Origin: an uncultured Eubacteriales bacterium
Lineage (GTDB): Bacteria; Bacillota; Clostridia; Monoglobales; Monoglobaceae
Direction: 5' to 3'
Assembly: GCA_900542675.1 (NCBI GenBank)
Contig: UQOT01000046.1
Coordinates: 1 to 17,081 of the forward strand
Length of the DNA: 17,081 bases
The notes beneath the pieces are model-generated. The model did not search any database. It saw nothing but the letters and a program-made list of their open reading frames with translations, and was not told the DNA's origin. Every line of letters starts with the position of its first letter. Positions within the stretch are counted from its first letter, which is position 1. The translations under genes and the position numbers were made by a program. Shown here one piece after another: positions 1 to 8,147 of the stretch.

Positions 1-34
1 CGGATTACCTCCGCCCCCACAGGGTTCAACCACA

Positions 35-177
35 GACGCTTTCGCTAACGCTCATCTATGAAGGAGCCGACGGATTGAAAATGGCCATTTTTTAGAAGTC
101 GGTTAGTTGCTGCGAGCACCCCCTTCGCTCGAGGAACATTTTTATCTTCAAAAAGGGTGAGCGCCAGCGAAAGCGTC
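35..177. repeat. Structured repeat element, copy 1
   Basis: About 143 bp closed by an inverted repeat. The outer arms GACGCTTTCGC (35-45) and GCGAAAGCGTC (167-177) are perfectly complementary, and CGCTCATC/GGTGAGCG continue the stem inside a TAA/CCA mismatch. Within lie two further hairpins: CCGAC (67-71) with GTCGG (98-102), and GAGC (114-117) with GCTC (127-130). It shares blocks with copy 2 at 361-509: a 15-bp block at 44-58, AAATGGCC at 79-86, a 20-bp block at 114-133 and TGAGCGCC at 158-165. The family is not one I recognise. It could be a small non-autonomous mobile element or a structured RNA. Strand is undecided. Confidence 0.6.
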
Positions 178-215
178 GATTTTTCTACACTTTACGTAAT
201 TACAAAGTGTTTATG

Positions 216-245
216 AGCGGTGTTACAAATGTAATGCCGCTTTTT
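216..245 (+). terminator. Rho-independent terminator for a transcript entering from the left
   Basis: AGCGGTGTTAC (216-226) pairs with GTAATGCCGCT (231-241) around an AAAT loop. Two G·T wobbles keep the 11-bp stem continuous, and five T's (241-245) follow. It reads on the plus strand, where no gene is visible to its left, so it probably ends a transcript that begins before the window and runs through repeat copy 1. The segment between the repeat and this hairpin also holds ACACTTT (187-193)/AAAGTGT (203-209). Confidence 0.6.
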
Positions 246-299
246 ATATGCGAACTTTGCGGCAAAAATCTGATTTGGTGAGTAGGAGAAATAATAAAT

Positions 300-321
300 C
301 CCCGACCTTAAAAGGACGGGG
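300..321 (-). other. Hairpin, possible weak minus-strand terminator
   Basis: CCCCG (300-304) pairs with CGGGG (317-321), with CCTT/AAGG inside and one A·A mismatch. On the minus strand it is followed by a broken U-rich tract (ATTTATTATTT). On the plus strand A-rich DNA follows, so it would not terminate there. It lies between the two structured repeats, and its function is uncertain. Confidence 0.3.
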
Positions 322-360
322 GGAAAATAAAAAGTTCGAATTACGGCAATAATCTTTATG

Positions 361-509
361 AAAACCGCGTTAGCTAACGCTCATCTAAGAAAATCGGTAA
401 CATCAAATGGCCCAAAAATTTGAGCGGTCGAAGCGACGTTACTTAGAGCACCCCCTTCGCTCGAGTGACAAACACCCTTCTATGGATGAGCGCCGGCTAA
501 CGCGGTTTT
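361..509. repeat. Structured repeat element, copy 2
   Basis: Same architecture and orientation as copy 1, start-to-start distance 326 bp. The outer arms AAAACCGCGTTAGC (361-374) and GCTAACGCGGTTTT (496-509) are perfectly complementary yet unlike the arms of copy 1. Inner arms are GTAAC (397-401)/GTTAC (438-442), plus GTCG (427-430)/CGAC (434-437). GAGC (446-449)/GCTC (459-462) is the conserved second hairpin. Identical blocks shared with copy 1 are 373-387, 405-412, 446-465 and 487-494. Stems that differ in sequence but keep pairing suggest selection on a fold. No ORF or transposase is present. Confidence 0.6.
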
Positions 510-631
510 GCACGTTAGCAAAAAAATGTTAAAAAATAGATACTATTATTTTACAACTTTATTACGAATTAGTCAACAGTTTTAACACATTTTTGTATAT
601 AGTGATAGTGAAATTTGTCATATTGCATATA

Positions 632-669
632 AAAATAGGGGTATAGTTTGTGAACTATACCCCTATTTT
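632..669 (-). terminator. Terminator of the fprA transcription unit
   Basis: A perfect 17-bp inverted repeat (632-648 with 653-669) around a TGTG loop has the core GGGGTATAG/CTATACCCC. It has an A-tract on one side and a T-tract on the other. It begins 8 bp beyond the fprA stop codon and ends in U's when read on the minus strand. Confidence 0.85.
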
Positions 670-677
670 GTTAAGTT

Positions 678-1841
678 TTACGCAAGCGCGTCAGCGAGCT
701 TTTTAATCTGCTCGATAGTTTCGGGTTTTACTGCCGACTTTATTGTAACCATAGGCTCGACGATTTCTATGTTGTTCATAGCCTCGAATGCTTCGCGGAT
801 TTTCTTACCCGACATCGGCGCCCACGAGCCGTTTTCGATTATGCCGACTTTGCGGTTTCTGTAGGTTTTGGCCTTAAGATGCTCAATAAACTCGTGCGCG
901 GCTGTGAATATACCGCCGTCATATGTGGGCGATGCCACAACAAGTCTGTCGTATCTGAAAGCATCCTCCACGCACTCGGCCCAGTCTTCACGTGATAAGT
1001 CTGAAATTGCGACTTTGACACCCTTTGCCTTAAGCATTTCGGCAAGAGCTTCGGCTGCTTTTTTTGTATTGCCGTAAACTGAGGCGTATGCGATAAACAC
1101 GCCCTCGGATTCGGGCTTATAGCTGCTCCAGGTGTCATAAAGACCAATGTAGTGACCTAAATCCGCAGTTAAAATCGGGCCGTGCAGCGGGCATATGGTT
1201 TTTATCTCGAGTGCTGCGGCTTTTTTGAGCAGCGCCTGAACCTGTGCGCCGTACTTGCCGACTATGTTAAAGTAATAGCGGCGCGCTTCGCAGTCCCATT
1301 CTTCATCGGTATCAAGCGTGCCGAATTTGCCGAAGCCGTCCGCCGAGAAAAGAACCTTCTCTGAGCTCTCATAAGTTACCATAACCTCCGGCCAGTGAAC
1401 CATAGGCGCCATAACAAACGTGAGAGTGTGCGAGCCGAGTTCAAGAGTGTCACCTTCCTTAACCACGGTTTCACGTGCGCTTAATTCCATATCAAAAAAT
1501 TGATTTATCATAGTAAAGGTTTTGGTGTTGCCGACAATTTTCATATCGGGATATTTTTCGGCAATAACCTGAATACTTGCCGCGTGGTCGGGTTCCATAT
1601 GCTGAACTACGAGGTAGTCCGGTGTTCTGCCGCCGAGAACCTCATCTAAATTCGAGAGCCATTCATCGCAGGCTCTTTTATCAACCGTGTCCATAACGGC
1701 AATTTTGTCATCAAGAATAACATATGAGTTGTATGCAACTCCGTTCGGGATAATATACTGCCCCTCAAATAAATCAAGGTCGTAATCGTTAACGCCCACA
1801 TACTTAATTGTGTCCGTAACTTTAATATCACTGTACTTCAT
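678..1841 (-). CDS. fprA: A-type flavoprotein / flavodiiron protein (FprA)
   Basis: A 387-residue soluble flavodiiron protein. The family reduces O2 to water (some members NO to N2O) with electrons from rubredoxin or F420H2, protecting anaerobes from oxygen. An N-terminal metallo-beta-lactamase-like domain (about 1-240) shows every diiron ligand: H81-x-E83-x-D85, then H149, D168 and H220. A flavodoxin-like FMN domain (about 247-387) opens with the phosphate-binding loop around YASVYGNTKKAA and has the SPTYDGG loop. Length is typical and no residue is missing. The start is preceded by AAGGAGG at good spacing. The gene lies 54 bp downstream of the response regulator on the same strand, with no terminator between, so co-transcription from the AI-2E permease promoter is possible. 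A strong terminator follows. No rubredoxin domain is fused. O2 versus NO preference cannot be read from the sequence. Confidence 0.95.
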   Translation of the reverse strand: MKYSDIKVTDTIKYVGVNDYDLDLFEGQYIIPNGVAYNSYVILDDKIAVMDTVDKRACDEWLSNLDEVLGGRTPDYLVVQHMEPDHAASIQVIAEKYPDMKIVGNTKTFTMINQFFDMELSARETVVKEGDTLELGSHTLTFVMAPMVHWPEVMVTYESSEKVLFSADGFGKFGTLDTDEEWDCEARRYYFNIVGKYGAQVQALLKKAAALEIKTICPLHGPILTADLGHYIGLYDTWSSYKPESEGVFIAYASVYGNTKKAAEALAEMLKAKGVKVAISDLSREDWAECVEDAFRYDRLVVASPTYDGGIFTAAHEFIEHLKAKTYRNRKVGIIENGSWAPMSGKKIREAFEAMNNIEIVEPMVTIKSAVKPETIEQIKKLADALA

Positions 1842-1895
1842 TAAAAATTTCCTCCTTAGTGTAACTTCTGTCTTTATTCAATCTTCTTTAATTAT

Positions 1896-2582
1896 TTACG
1901 AACTCATTCGGTATCCTGCACCCCAGACGGTTTCTATATATGTGTTACCGTCGATGCCTTCTATTTTCTCGCGGATACGCTGGATATGAACCGTGACGGT
2001 TGAAGAATCGCCCATTGCATCCATACCCCAAACACGGTCAAACAGATGTTCCTTGTTAAATACAATATTTGGGTTTTCGGCAAGAAACAGCAAAAGCTCA
2101 TATTCTTTTACGGGCATCGGAATTTCTTTGCTGCCGATATATACCCGCCGCGAATCCTTGTCAATTTTAAGGCCTCGGTTTATGATGATTTTTTTGTTTT
2201 GTGCATCTATATCCTCTCTGAGTGACAAATAGCGTGTTATGTGCGCATTGACGCGCGCTACCATCTCGGATATCGAGTACGGCTTTTTTATAAAGTCGTC
2301 TGCCCCGACGCCAAATGCGCGAACCATATCAGCTTCGTCTTGCATTGACGTGATAAATATGACGGGCAGCTTTTTCTTTTGCCGTATCTGGGTGCAGACA
2401 TAAAAACCGTCACGCACCGGCAGGTCGGCTTCAAGAATAACGCCAACGTAGTCATTATTCATAATTTTTTGAAGCCCCTCGGCGTAGTCGGGTACTATAT
2501 CGCATTCATATCTGTATGACATCAGGCAGTCGCTTGTAAGCTGCGCAGACTTTAAATCTGTATCAATAATCAGTATCTTCAT
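1896..2582 (-). CDS. OmpR-family response regulator with Glu at the phosphoacceptor site
   Basis: A 228-residue regulator: receiver domain (about 1-118) followed by an OmpR/PhoB winged helix (about 130-228, ending in the typical TVWGAGYRM motif). In the canonical receiver order D-x-x-L-P, the phosphorylated Asp is replaced by E51 (in LEADLPVRDGF). The usual acidic pair DD is D7-T8. The conserved Thr (FITS) and Lys (IKKP) remain. It may therefore be non-phosphorylatable or locked in an active-like state; this is inference. The start at 2582 gives the standard MKILIID opening; an in-frame start at 2639 would overlap the upstream gene and add a non-receiver tail. ATG lies 10 bp after the permease stop codon without a clear Shine-Dalgarno, suggesting translational coupling. 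No histidine kinase is nearby. Confidence 0.9.
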   Translation of the reverse strand: MKILIIDTDLKSAQLTSDCLMSYRYECDIVPDYAEGLQKIMNNDYVGVILEADLPVRDGFYVCTQIRQKKKLPVIFITSMQDEADMVRAFGVGADDFIKKPYSISEMVARVNAHITRYLSLREDIDAQNKKIIINRGLKIDKDSRRVYIGSKEIPMPVKEYELLLFLAENPNIVFNKEHLFDRVWGMDAMGDSSTVTVHIQRIREKIEGIDGNTYIETVWGAGYRMSS

Positions 2583-2592
2583 AATAATACGT

Positions 2593-3729
2593 TTAGTTAC
2601 TTTCAGCCTTTTTCGCTTCCCTATGCTCCATAAAATCAATCAGCATACTCTTTATAAGGGCAGTCAGCGGAACGGCAAGGAAAAATCCGAGTATGCCGAA
2701 CAGATTACTGCCGAGCAGTATACCGAAAATAACCCAAAACGGTTTAATTTCAAGCGAACCGGAGAGCAGCCGCGGCTGCAGGAGATTAGCATCCAGCTGC
2801 TGCAGTACAATCATCGAGATAACAGCTACAATAGCAAGGGTGAGCGAGCCTGTAAAAACCGTAATTATTCCGGTTGTTGCTGTTGCGATAATTGCACCAA
2901 AGTAGGGAACTATATTCAATAGCCCCATCAATAATGCAAGCATTGGCGCATATTTTACGCCCTCAATCGAAAGCACGATAAATGAGGCAATGAATACAAT
3001 AACCGCATCAATTATCATACAATAGATGTATTTATTTGCAAACTCATTGATAAGCCGCAGATAGCGCATCAGAAACGTACGTGTTTTATCACCTATAACC
3101 GCCCGGGCTAAACGCTTGCCGCCTTCTTTCAGGTTTGCGCGGTCAAGCAGAATATATATCGAGATGATTATTCCGAGGAAGGTGTTAAATACACCTGAGC
3201 CTACATTTTTAACGCCCTGCGCATACTTATTTACGTTGTCAAAGCTCAGCCACGATACAATCTTCTCAAACGAGAAGAAATCGTTATTAAATAACTGCTG
3301 AAGCGTATCATTGCCGAGCTTGAAATCAAGATTAAGGTGGTTAAACCAACTTACAAAATCCACAATAAATGACGGCAGCTGCGTGTAAAAGTCAGCAAGA
3401 CTCGACACAATCGACGGAATAATCGCGAGCAGCGAAAGAGCGATGACCGCAATAAATAAAATATACACCGCCGCAACCGAGATTGCACGTCTGTGGACGC
3501 TTAAAAACTTATAACGGCTTTTGCCCAACATTCTCTCGAAAAACCTGCACGGTGTGAGCAGCACGTATGCCAGTACAAATCCGATAAAAAACGGTGTCAG
3601 CGTTTTCAGCACCGAGCCTATATATTTAATGATAAAAGAGAGGTTGTCAAAAGTCTTATACACCGCAATCACCAGCACGGCGAATATAAACGGAATAAGA
3701 TATTTTGAGAGTTCTTTAAGTATCTTCAT
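2593..3729 (-). CDS. AI-2E family (UPF0118/PerM-like) membrane permease
   Basis: A 378-residue polytopic membrane protein of the AI-2E family, which includes putative autoinducer-2 exporters, Na+/H+ antiporter-like proteins and many members of unknown substrate. Hydrophobic segments near residues 8-28, 38-60 and 82-112 are followed by a more polar central region (about 120-205). A further membrane block (about 240-370) carries the family signature region around GLLNIVPYFGA and the late glycine-rich FGILLGSNLFGILGFFLAVP segment. AGAGG precedes the ATG. It is the first gene of the minus-strand cluster, with a candidate promoter at 3783-3811, and the response regulator follows after 10 bp. The substrate cannot be predicted; a link to quorum sensing would be speculation from the family name alone. 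Confidence 0.88.
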   Translation of the reverse strand: MKILKELSKYLIPFIFAVLVIAVYKTFDNLSFIIKYIGSVLKTLTPFFIGFVLAYVLLTPCRFFERMLGKSRYKFLSVHRRAISVAAVYILFIAVIALSLLAIIPSIVSSLADFYTQLPSFIVDFVSWFNHLNLDFKLGNDTLQQLFNNDFFSFEKIVSWLSFDNVNKYAQGVKNVGSGVFNTFLGIIISIYILLDRANLKEGGKRLARAVIGDKTRTFLMRYLRLINEFANKYIYCMIIDAVIVFIASFIVLSIEGVKYAPMLALLMGLLNIVPYFGAIIATATTGIITVFTGSLTLAIVAVISMIVLQQLDANLLQPRLLSGSLEIKPFWVIFGILLGSNLFGILGFFLAVPLTALIKSMLIDFMEHREAKKAESN

Positions 3730-3782
3730 ATATAATTAACCTCTTTTCAATAAAGGAGTCCATTATAACTCAATTAAGCTCA

Positions 3783-3811
3783 ATTATAGCACATAACTCC
3801 TCATTAGTAAA
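3783..3811 (-). promoter_or_regulatory. Candidate sigma-A promoter for the permease-regulator-fprA cluster
   Basis: On the minus strand, TTTACT (3811-3806), a 17-bp spacer and TATAAT (3788-3783) fit a sigma-A promoter, giving a leader of about 47 nt before the permease start. It sits in a 360-bp AT-rich gap shared with the divergent nifJ promoter. Between the two promoters (about 3812-3948) I see only A/T tracts. Confidence 0.55.
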
Positions 3812-3948
3812 TAGTTGCATATAAAAAATTTTGTGAGAAATTTCATATAAATTTGTCTTATAAAATTACAAATTTTGCGGCGGGAAGCACTGCGCATATG
3901 GGTTTTGAATATTTTTTAAAAATTTTTAGATTTTTTCTATAAAAACAT

Positions 3949-3977
3949 TTGAAATTCTTTGAATAGTATGGTATACT
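3949..3977 (+). promoter_or_regulatory. Sigma-A promoter of nifJ
   Basis: TTGAAA (3949-3954), a 17-bp spacer and TATACT (3972-3977) lie about 105 bp before the nifJ start codon. The leader contains a small inverted repeat, GCTATA (near 3985)/TATAGC (near 4015), of unknown meaning. AAAGGAGGA ends about 10 bp before the ATG. The fit to consensus suits a highly expressed central-metabolism gene. Confidence 0.65.
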
Positions 3978-4089
3978 TTATTAAGCTATAGGGGAAATGT
4001 TATTTTATTTCGTTTATAGCAGTATAAATATGTAAAAAATTATAAAATATATCTTAATATATTTAAAGTATAAAGGAGGATAAAATCCT

Positions 4090-7000
4090 ATGGCTAAGTT
4101 TAAGACTATGGATGGTAACTGCGCTGCCGCACACGTTGCTTATGCGTTTACGGAAGTTGCCGCTATCTATCCTATCACTCCGTCTTCACCGATGGCAGAA
4201 TACGTTGATGAGTGGAGTGCAAAGGGTCAGAAGAACATCTTCGGTGAAACTGTTGAAATGGTAGAGATGCAGTCTGAGGCAGGCGCAGCAGGCGCTGTAC
4301 ACGGTTCGCTTCAGGCAGGCGCGCTTACTACAACATTCACGGCTTCACAGGGTCTGCTTCTTATGATTCCTAATATGTACAAGATTGCCGGTGAGCTTCT
4401 GCCGACAGTATTCCATGTAAGTGCAAGAGCTCTTGCGGCTCACGCTCTTAATATTTTTGGCGATCACCAGGATGTTATGGCTTGCCGTCAGACAGGTTTT
4501 GCTATGCTGGCTTCAAACAGCGTACAGGAAGTTATGGACCTTGCAGGTGTTGCTCACCTTGCTTCAATTAAGGGCAGAGTTCCGTTCCTGCACTTCTTTG
4601 ATGGTTTCAGAACCTCGCACGAAATTCAGAAGATTGAGGTTATGGACTATGAAGACCTCAAGAAGCTCGTTGACTGGGATGCTGTTAAGGCATTCAAGGA
4701 TAACGCACTCAATCCTGAGCATCCGGTACTCAGAGGTACGGCTCAGAACGGCGATATCTACTTCCAGGGCAGAGAGGCGTCAAACAAGTTCTATGACGCT
4801 ATCCCGGATATCGTTAATGACTATATGATTGAGATTTCAAAGATTACAGGCAGAGATTACAAGCCGTTTAATTATTACGGCGACCCGGAGGCAACAAGAG
4901 TTATCGTTGCTATGGGCAGTGTCTGCGAAGCTGCTGAGGAAACAGTTGATTACTTAAACGCTAAGGGCGAGAAGGTTGGTGTTCTTGAAGTTCACCTCTA
5001 CAGACCGTTCTCACCGAAGTACTTCTTCAACGTTATTCCTAAGACAGTTGAAAAGATTGCTGTACTCGACAGAACTAAGGAGCCGGGTTCACTCGGTGAG
5101 CCGCTTTTCCTTGATATATGCAATGTATATAAGGATTGCGCAAACGCTCCTAAGATTGTTGGCGGACGTTTCGGTCTCGGTTCAAAGGATACAACTCCGA
5201 CTCAGATTGTTGCTGTATTTGATAACCTTAAAGCAGACGAGCCTAAGTCAAACTTTACAATCGGTATTGTTGATGATGTTACAAATCTGTCTCTGCCGCT
5301 TGGCAAGACTGTTGACTGCGCACCTGAAGGCACAACCTGCTGTAAGTTCTGGGGTTTCGGCTCAGACGGTACAGTCGGCGCTAACAAGGACGCTATAAAG
5401 ATTATCGGTGATAACACCGATTTGTATGCACAGGCATATTTTGACTATGACTCAAAGAAGTCGGGCGGTGTAACAATGTCGCACCTTAGATTTGGTAAGA
5501 AGCCGATTAAGTCTACATATCTGCTTGACTCGGCTGATTATATCGCTTGTCATAAGCCTGCATACGTTCATCAGTATGATATCTTAGAGGGATTAAAGCC
5601 CGGCGGTACATTCCTGCTTAACTGCGTATGGAGTGACGATGAGCTGGACGCTAACCTCCCGGCTAACGTAAAGAGATATATTGCTGAAAACGACATCAAC
5701 TTCTACACAATCAACGCTGTAGACGTTGCTGTAAAGGTTGGCCTTGGCCCGACCAGAATTAATATGGTTACGCAGAGCGCATTCTTTAAGCTCGCTAACG
5801 TTATCCCGTTTGACGAGGCTGTCGGCTATATCAAGGCGGCTATCAAAAAGACCTACGGCAAGAAGGGTGACGAAATCGTTAAGATGAACTGTGACGCAGT
5901 TGACGGCGCAATCGACGCACTTCACAAGGTTGACGTTCCGGCGGCTTGGAAGGATGCTGTTGACGCTCCGGCTGAAGATACAGGTAAGCCGAAGTTCATC
6001 ACAAATATTGTTGAGCCTGTAAACGCACAGCGCGGTAACAAGCTTCCGGTCAGCACATTTGCAGGTATTGAGGACGGTACATTTGAGACAGGCACATCAC
6101 GCTACGAGAAGCGCGGAGTTGCCGTTATGGTTCCGGAGTGGAAGATTGAGAACTGTATCCAGTGTAACCAGTGTTCGGCTGTTTGCCCGCACGCTGCAAT
6201 ACGTCCGGTACTCCTTACCGATGAGGAAGCTAAGAATGCTCCCGAAGGCTTTAAAACAAAGCCGGCTATGGGTCCTGAGCTTAAGGGTCTGCAGTTTAAA
6301 ATTCAGGTTGCACCTCTTGACTGTCTTGGCTGCGGAGTATGTGCTAACGTATGTCCCGCAAAGGAGAAGGCTCTCGTTATGAAGCCGATTGACGATATTG
6401 CACCGGCAGAAGAGCCGAACTGGGAGTATGCAATGTCAGTTCCCAACAAGGCTGATTTGGTTGATGTAGGCAAGAGCATCAAGAACTCACAGTTTGCTAT
6501 GCCTTATCTTGAGTTCTCGGGCGCGTGCGCAGGCTGCGGTGAGACGCCTTATATCAAGCTTATCACTCAGCTCTTCGGTGACAGAATGATGGTTGCAAAC
6601 GCAACAGGTTGTACATCAATCTGGGGCGGCAGCGCACCGTCAATGCCGTACTGCAAGGACGAAAACGGCAGAGGTCCGGCTTGGGCTAACTCGCTGTTTG
6701 AGGATAACGCTGAGTTCGGTCTCGGTATGGTTACAGCAAATAAGAAAATCAGAGAGACGCTCGTTAGCCGTATGAACGAGGCTATGGACGCTGTTTCACC
6801 TGAGCTTCAGGCTGCATTTAAAGAATGGATTGAGGGCAAGGACAACGCAGACGCTTCAAAGGCTGCTGCACGTAAGATTGAAGCTCTCATCAAGGACGCT
6901 GATATGTCAAATGCCGCTGTTAAGGAAATCGCTGACAGAACAGACTTCTTAGTTAAGCGTTCACAGTGGGTATTCGGCGGCGACGGCTGGGCATACGATA

Positions 7001-7620
7001 TCGGTTACGGCGGTCTTGACCACGTAATCGCATCAGACCAGGATATTAATATCTTCGTCGTAGATACAGAGGTTTACTCAAATACAGGCGGTCAGGCTTC
7101 AAAGGCTACACCTACTGCTGCAATCGCTAAGTTTGCTGCTGCAGGTAAGAGAGTTAAGAAGAAGGACCTTGGTATGATTGCTACAACATACGGCTACGTA
7201 TACGTTGCTCAGATTGCGCTCGGTGCAAATATGCAGCAGGCGCTTAAGGCAATCAAGGAAGCTGAAGCATATCCGGGTCCGTCGCTCGTAATCGCTTACG
7301 CTCCGTGTATCAATCACGGTATTAAGGCTCGCGGCGGTATGGGTAACTCAATCGCAGAGGAGAAGAAGGCTGTTGAAGCAGGCTACTGGCACCTCTGGAG
7401 ATACAACCCGGCAGCACCGGAAGGAACAAATCCGTTCACACTTGATTCTAAGGCTCCGACAGGAAGCATCCAGGAGTTTATGAAGGGCGAGAACAGATAC
7501 CTCCAGCTCCTCAGAGCATTCCCGGACGAGGCACAGGGCTTGTTTGACAAGGCTGAAAAAGACCTTACCGAGAGATACAATGTATACCTCAGAAAGGCTG
7601 CTGAAAAATTCGGCGAATAA
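4090..7620 (+). CDS. nifJ: Pyruvate:ferredoxin (flavodoxin) oxidoreductase, single chain
   Basis: A complete 1176-residue PFOR, the cytoplasmic enzyme converting pyruvate and CoA to acetyl-CoA and CO2 while reducing ferredoxin. The N-terminal domain has YPITPSSP (27-34), around the substrate-contacting Thr. Two 4Fe-4S clusters of the ferredoxin-like domain are bound by C689, C692, C695, C699 and C745, C748, C751, C755. The proximal cluster ligands are C813, C816, C841 and C1073, matching their spacing in the Desulfovibrio africanus enzyme. The thiamine diphosphate site is GDGWAYDIG (from 964) through NTGGQ. Length is typical of homodimeric PFORs. It has its own promoter and terminator, so it is probably monocistronic. 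Codon use is strongly biased (GCT/GTT, CTT), as expected for an abundant protein. Identification is secure. Confidence 0.98.
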   Translation: MAKFKTMDGNCAAAHVAYAFTEVAAIYPITPSSPMAEYVDEWSAKGQKNIFGETVEMVEMQSEAGAAGAVHGSLQAGALTTTFTASQGLLLMIPNMYKIAGELLPTVFHVSARALAAHALNIFGDHQDVMACRQTGFAMLASNSVQEVMDLAGVAHLASIKGRVPFLHFFDGFRTSHEIQKIEVMDYEDLKKLVDWDAVKAFKDNALNPEHPVLRGTAQNGDIYFQGREASNKFYDAIPDIVNDYMIEISKITGRDYKPFNYYGDPEATRVIVAMGSVCEAAEETVDYLNAKGEKVGVLEVHLYRPFSPKYFFNVIPKTVEKIAVLDRTKEPGSLGEPLFLDICNVYKDCANAPKIVGGRFGLGSKDTTPTQIVAVFDNLKADEPKSNFTIGIVDDVTNLSLPLGKTVDCAPEGTTCCKFWGFGSDGTVGANKDAIKIIGDNTDLYAQAYFDYDSKKSGGVTMSHLRFGKKPIKSTYLLDSADYIACHKPAYVHQYDILEGLKPGGTFLLNCVWSDDELDANLPANVKRYIAENDINFYTINAVDVAVKVGLGPTRINMVTQSAFFKLANVIPFDEAVGYIKAAIKKTYGKKGDEIVKMNCDAVDGAIDALHKVDVPAAWKDAVDAPAEDTGKPKFITNIVEPVNAQRGNKLPVSTFAGIEDGTFETGTSRYEKRGVAVMVPEWKIENCIQCNQCSAVCPHAAIRPVLLTDEEAKNAPEGFKTKPAMGPELKGLQFKIQVAPLDCLGCGVCANVCPAKEKALVMKPIDDIAPAEEPNWEYAMSVPNKADLVDVGKSIKNSQFAMPYLEFSGACAGCGETPYIKLITQLFGDRMMVANATGCTSIWGGSAPSMPYCKDENGRGPAWANSLFEDNAEFGLGMVTANKKIRETLVSRMNEAMDAVSPELQAAFKEWIEGKDNADASKAAARKIEALIKDADMSNAAVKEIADRTDFLVKRSQWVFGGDGWAYDIGYGGLDHVIASDQDINIFVVDTEVYSNTGGQASKATPTAAIAKFAAAGKRVKKKDLGMIATTYGYVYVAQIALGANMQQALKAIKEAEAYPGPSLVIAYAPCINHGIKARGGMGNSIAEEKKAVEAGYWHLWRYNPAAPEGTNPFTLDSKAPTGSIQEFMKGENRYLQLLRAFPDEAQGLFDKAEKDLTERYNVYLRKAAEKFGE

Positions 7621-7629
7621 TACAAATTC

Positions 7630-7660
7630 AAAGGACTGCCGCGGTGCGGCAGTCCTTTTA
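7630..7660 (+). terminator. nifJ rho-independent terminator
   Basis: AAAGGACTGCCGC (7630-7642) pairs perfectly with GCGGCAGTCCTTT (7646-7658) around a GGT loop, ending in a TTTTA tract. It starts 10 bp after the nifJ stop. The next 100 bp to the convergent zinc-ribbon gene hold only a minor CCCTA/TAGGG hairpin near 7741-7753. Confidence 0.9.
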
Positions 7661-7762
7661 GTATGCAGAAACGCAGGAAATAGAAATTAGGAATTATGTA
7701 CTACGCGAGAATAATTTGCGTATCATTTTGCCCGCGTCATCCCTATCGTAGGGTCGTAATGT

Positions 7763-8092
7763 TTATTTTTTTGTCTTATCACTGCGCAAATAATCATAAA
7801 ACTCTGTATATTCTTTTTTCATCGCCTCGTAATCTGGCGTTTTAAATTCTTTATAATTTTCAGGATATGGGGTAACGCCGCGCTCAAAACCACGGTCAAA
7901 GGCGCGAATAAACTTTTCTTGCTTCTTCATCGCAGCTATTGCAGCGTCGGGCTCCATTGTCCGACGATTTAGATAATCATCTTCTTTAATATCCTTAATA
8001 ATAATTTGACATTCTCTGCAAAAATGTCTTAAACCCTTGATTATTTTCTCTTCATTCTCATCAAATTCCGCACCGCAGATGTAGCATTTCAT
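7763..8092 (-). CDS. Small zinc-ribbon protein of unknown function
   Basis: A 109-residue protein not matched to a named family. The N-terminus has two CxxC knuckles, C3-C6 and C25-C28, spaced like a treble-clef or zinc-ribbon metal site. The rest is charged and probably helical, with several acidic and Lys-rich stretches and many Tyr/Phe near the end. No signal peptide or membrane segment is seen. The start at 8092 is chosen because AAGGAG precedes it at normal spacing and the zinc motif begins immediately; reading on to 8182 would cross the terminator hairpin at 8121-8147 and add an unlikely tail. The 5' region has a promoter, a long RNA hairpin and terminator/antiterminator-like hairpins, so expression may be attenuated. 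Function is unknown; nucleic-acid or protein binding through the zinc site is only a guess. Confidence 0.75.
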   Translation of the reverse strand: MKCYICGAEFDENEEKIIKGLRHFCRECQIIIKDIKEDDYLNRRTMEPDAAIAAMKKQEKFIRAFDRGFERGVTPYPENYKEFKTPDYEAMKKEYTEFYDYLRSDKTKK

Positions 8093-8120
8093 ATCCAAAA
8101 ACTCCTTATAAATTAATAAA

Positions 8121-8147
8121 TAAAAAAGCGCAGCCGAAGCTGCGCCC
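8121..8147 (-). terminator. Intrinsic terminator in the zinc-ribbon gene leader
   Basis: On the minus strand GCGCAGC (8145-8139), a TTCG tetraloop (8138-8135) and GCTGCGC (8134-8128) are followed by six U's. It stands only about 29 bp before the ATG at 8092. It could end a small RNA made from 8323 to 8121, or act as an attenuator of the downstream gene. Confidence 0.75.

Noticed and set aside
35..509. CRISPR array or tRNA cluster in the repeat-rich left end
   Set aside because: There are only two long repeats with internal inverted symmetry, no regular short repeat-spacer pattern, and no tRNA acceptor or anticodon signature.
2583..2639. Longer response regulator starting at 2639
   Set aside because: The added 19 residues are basic and not part of a receiver fold, and they overlap the permease C-terminus. 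MKILIID at 2582 is the canonical start.
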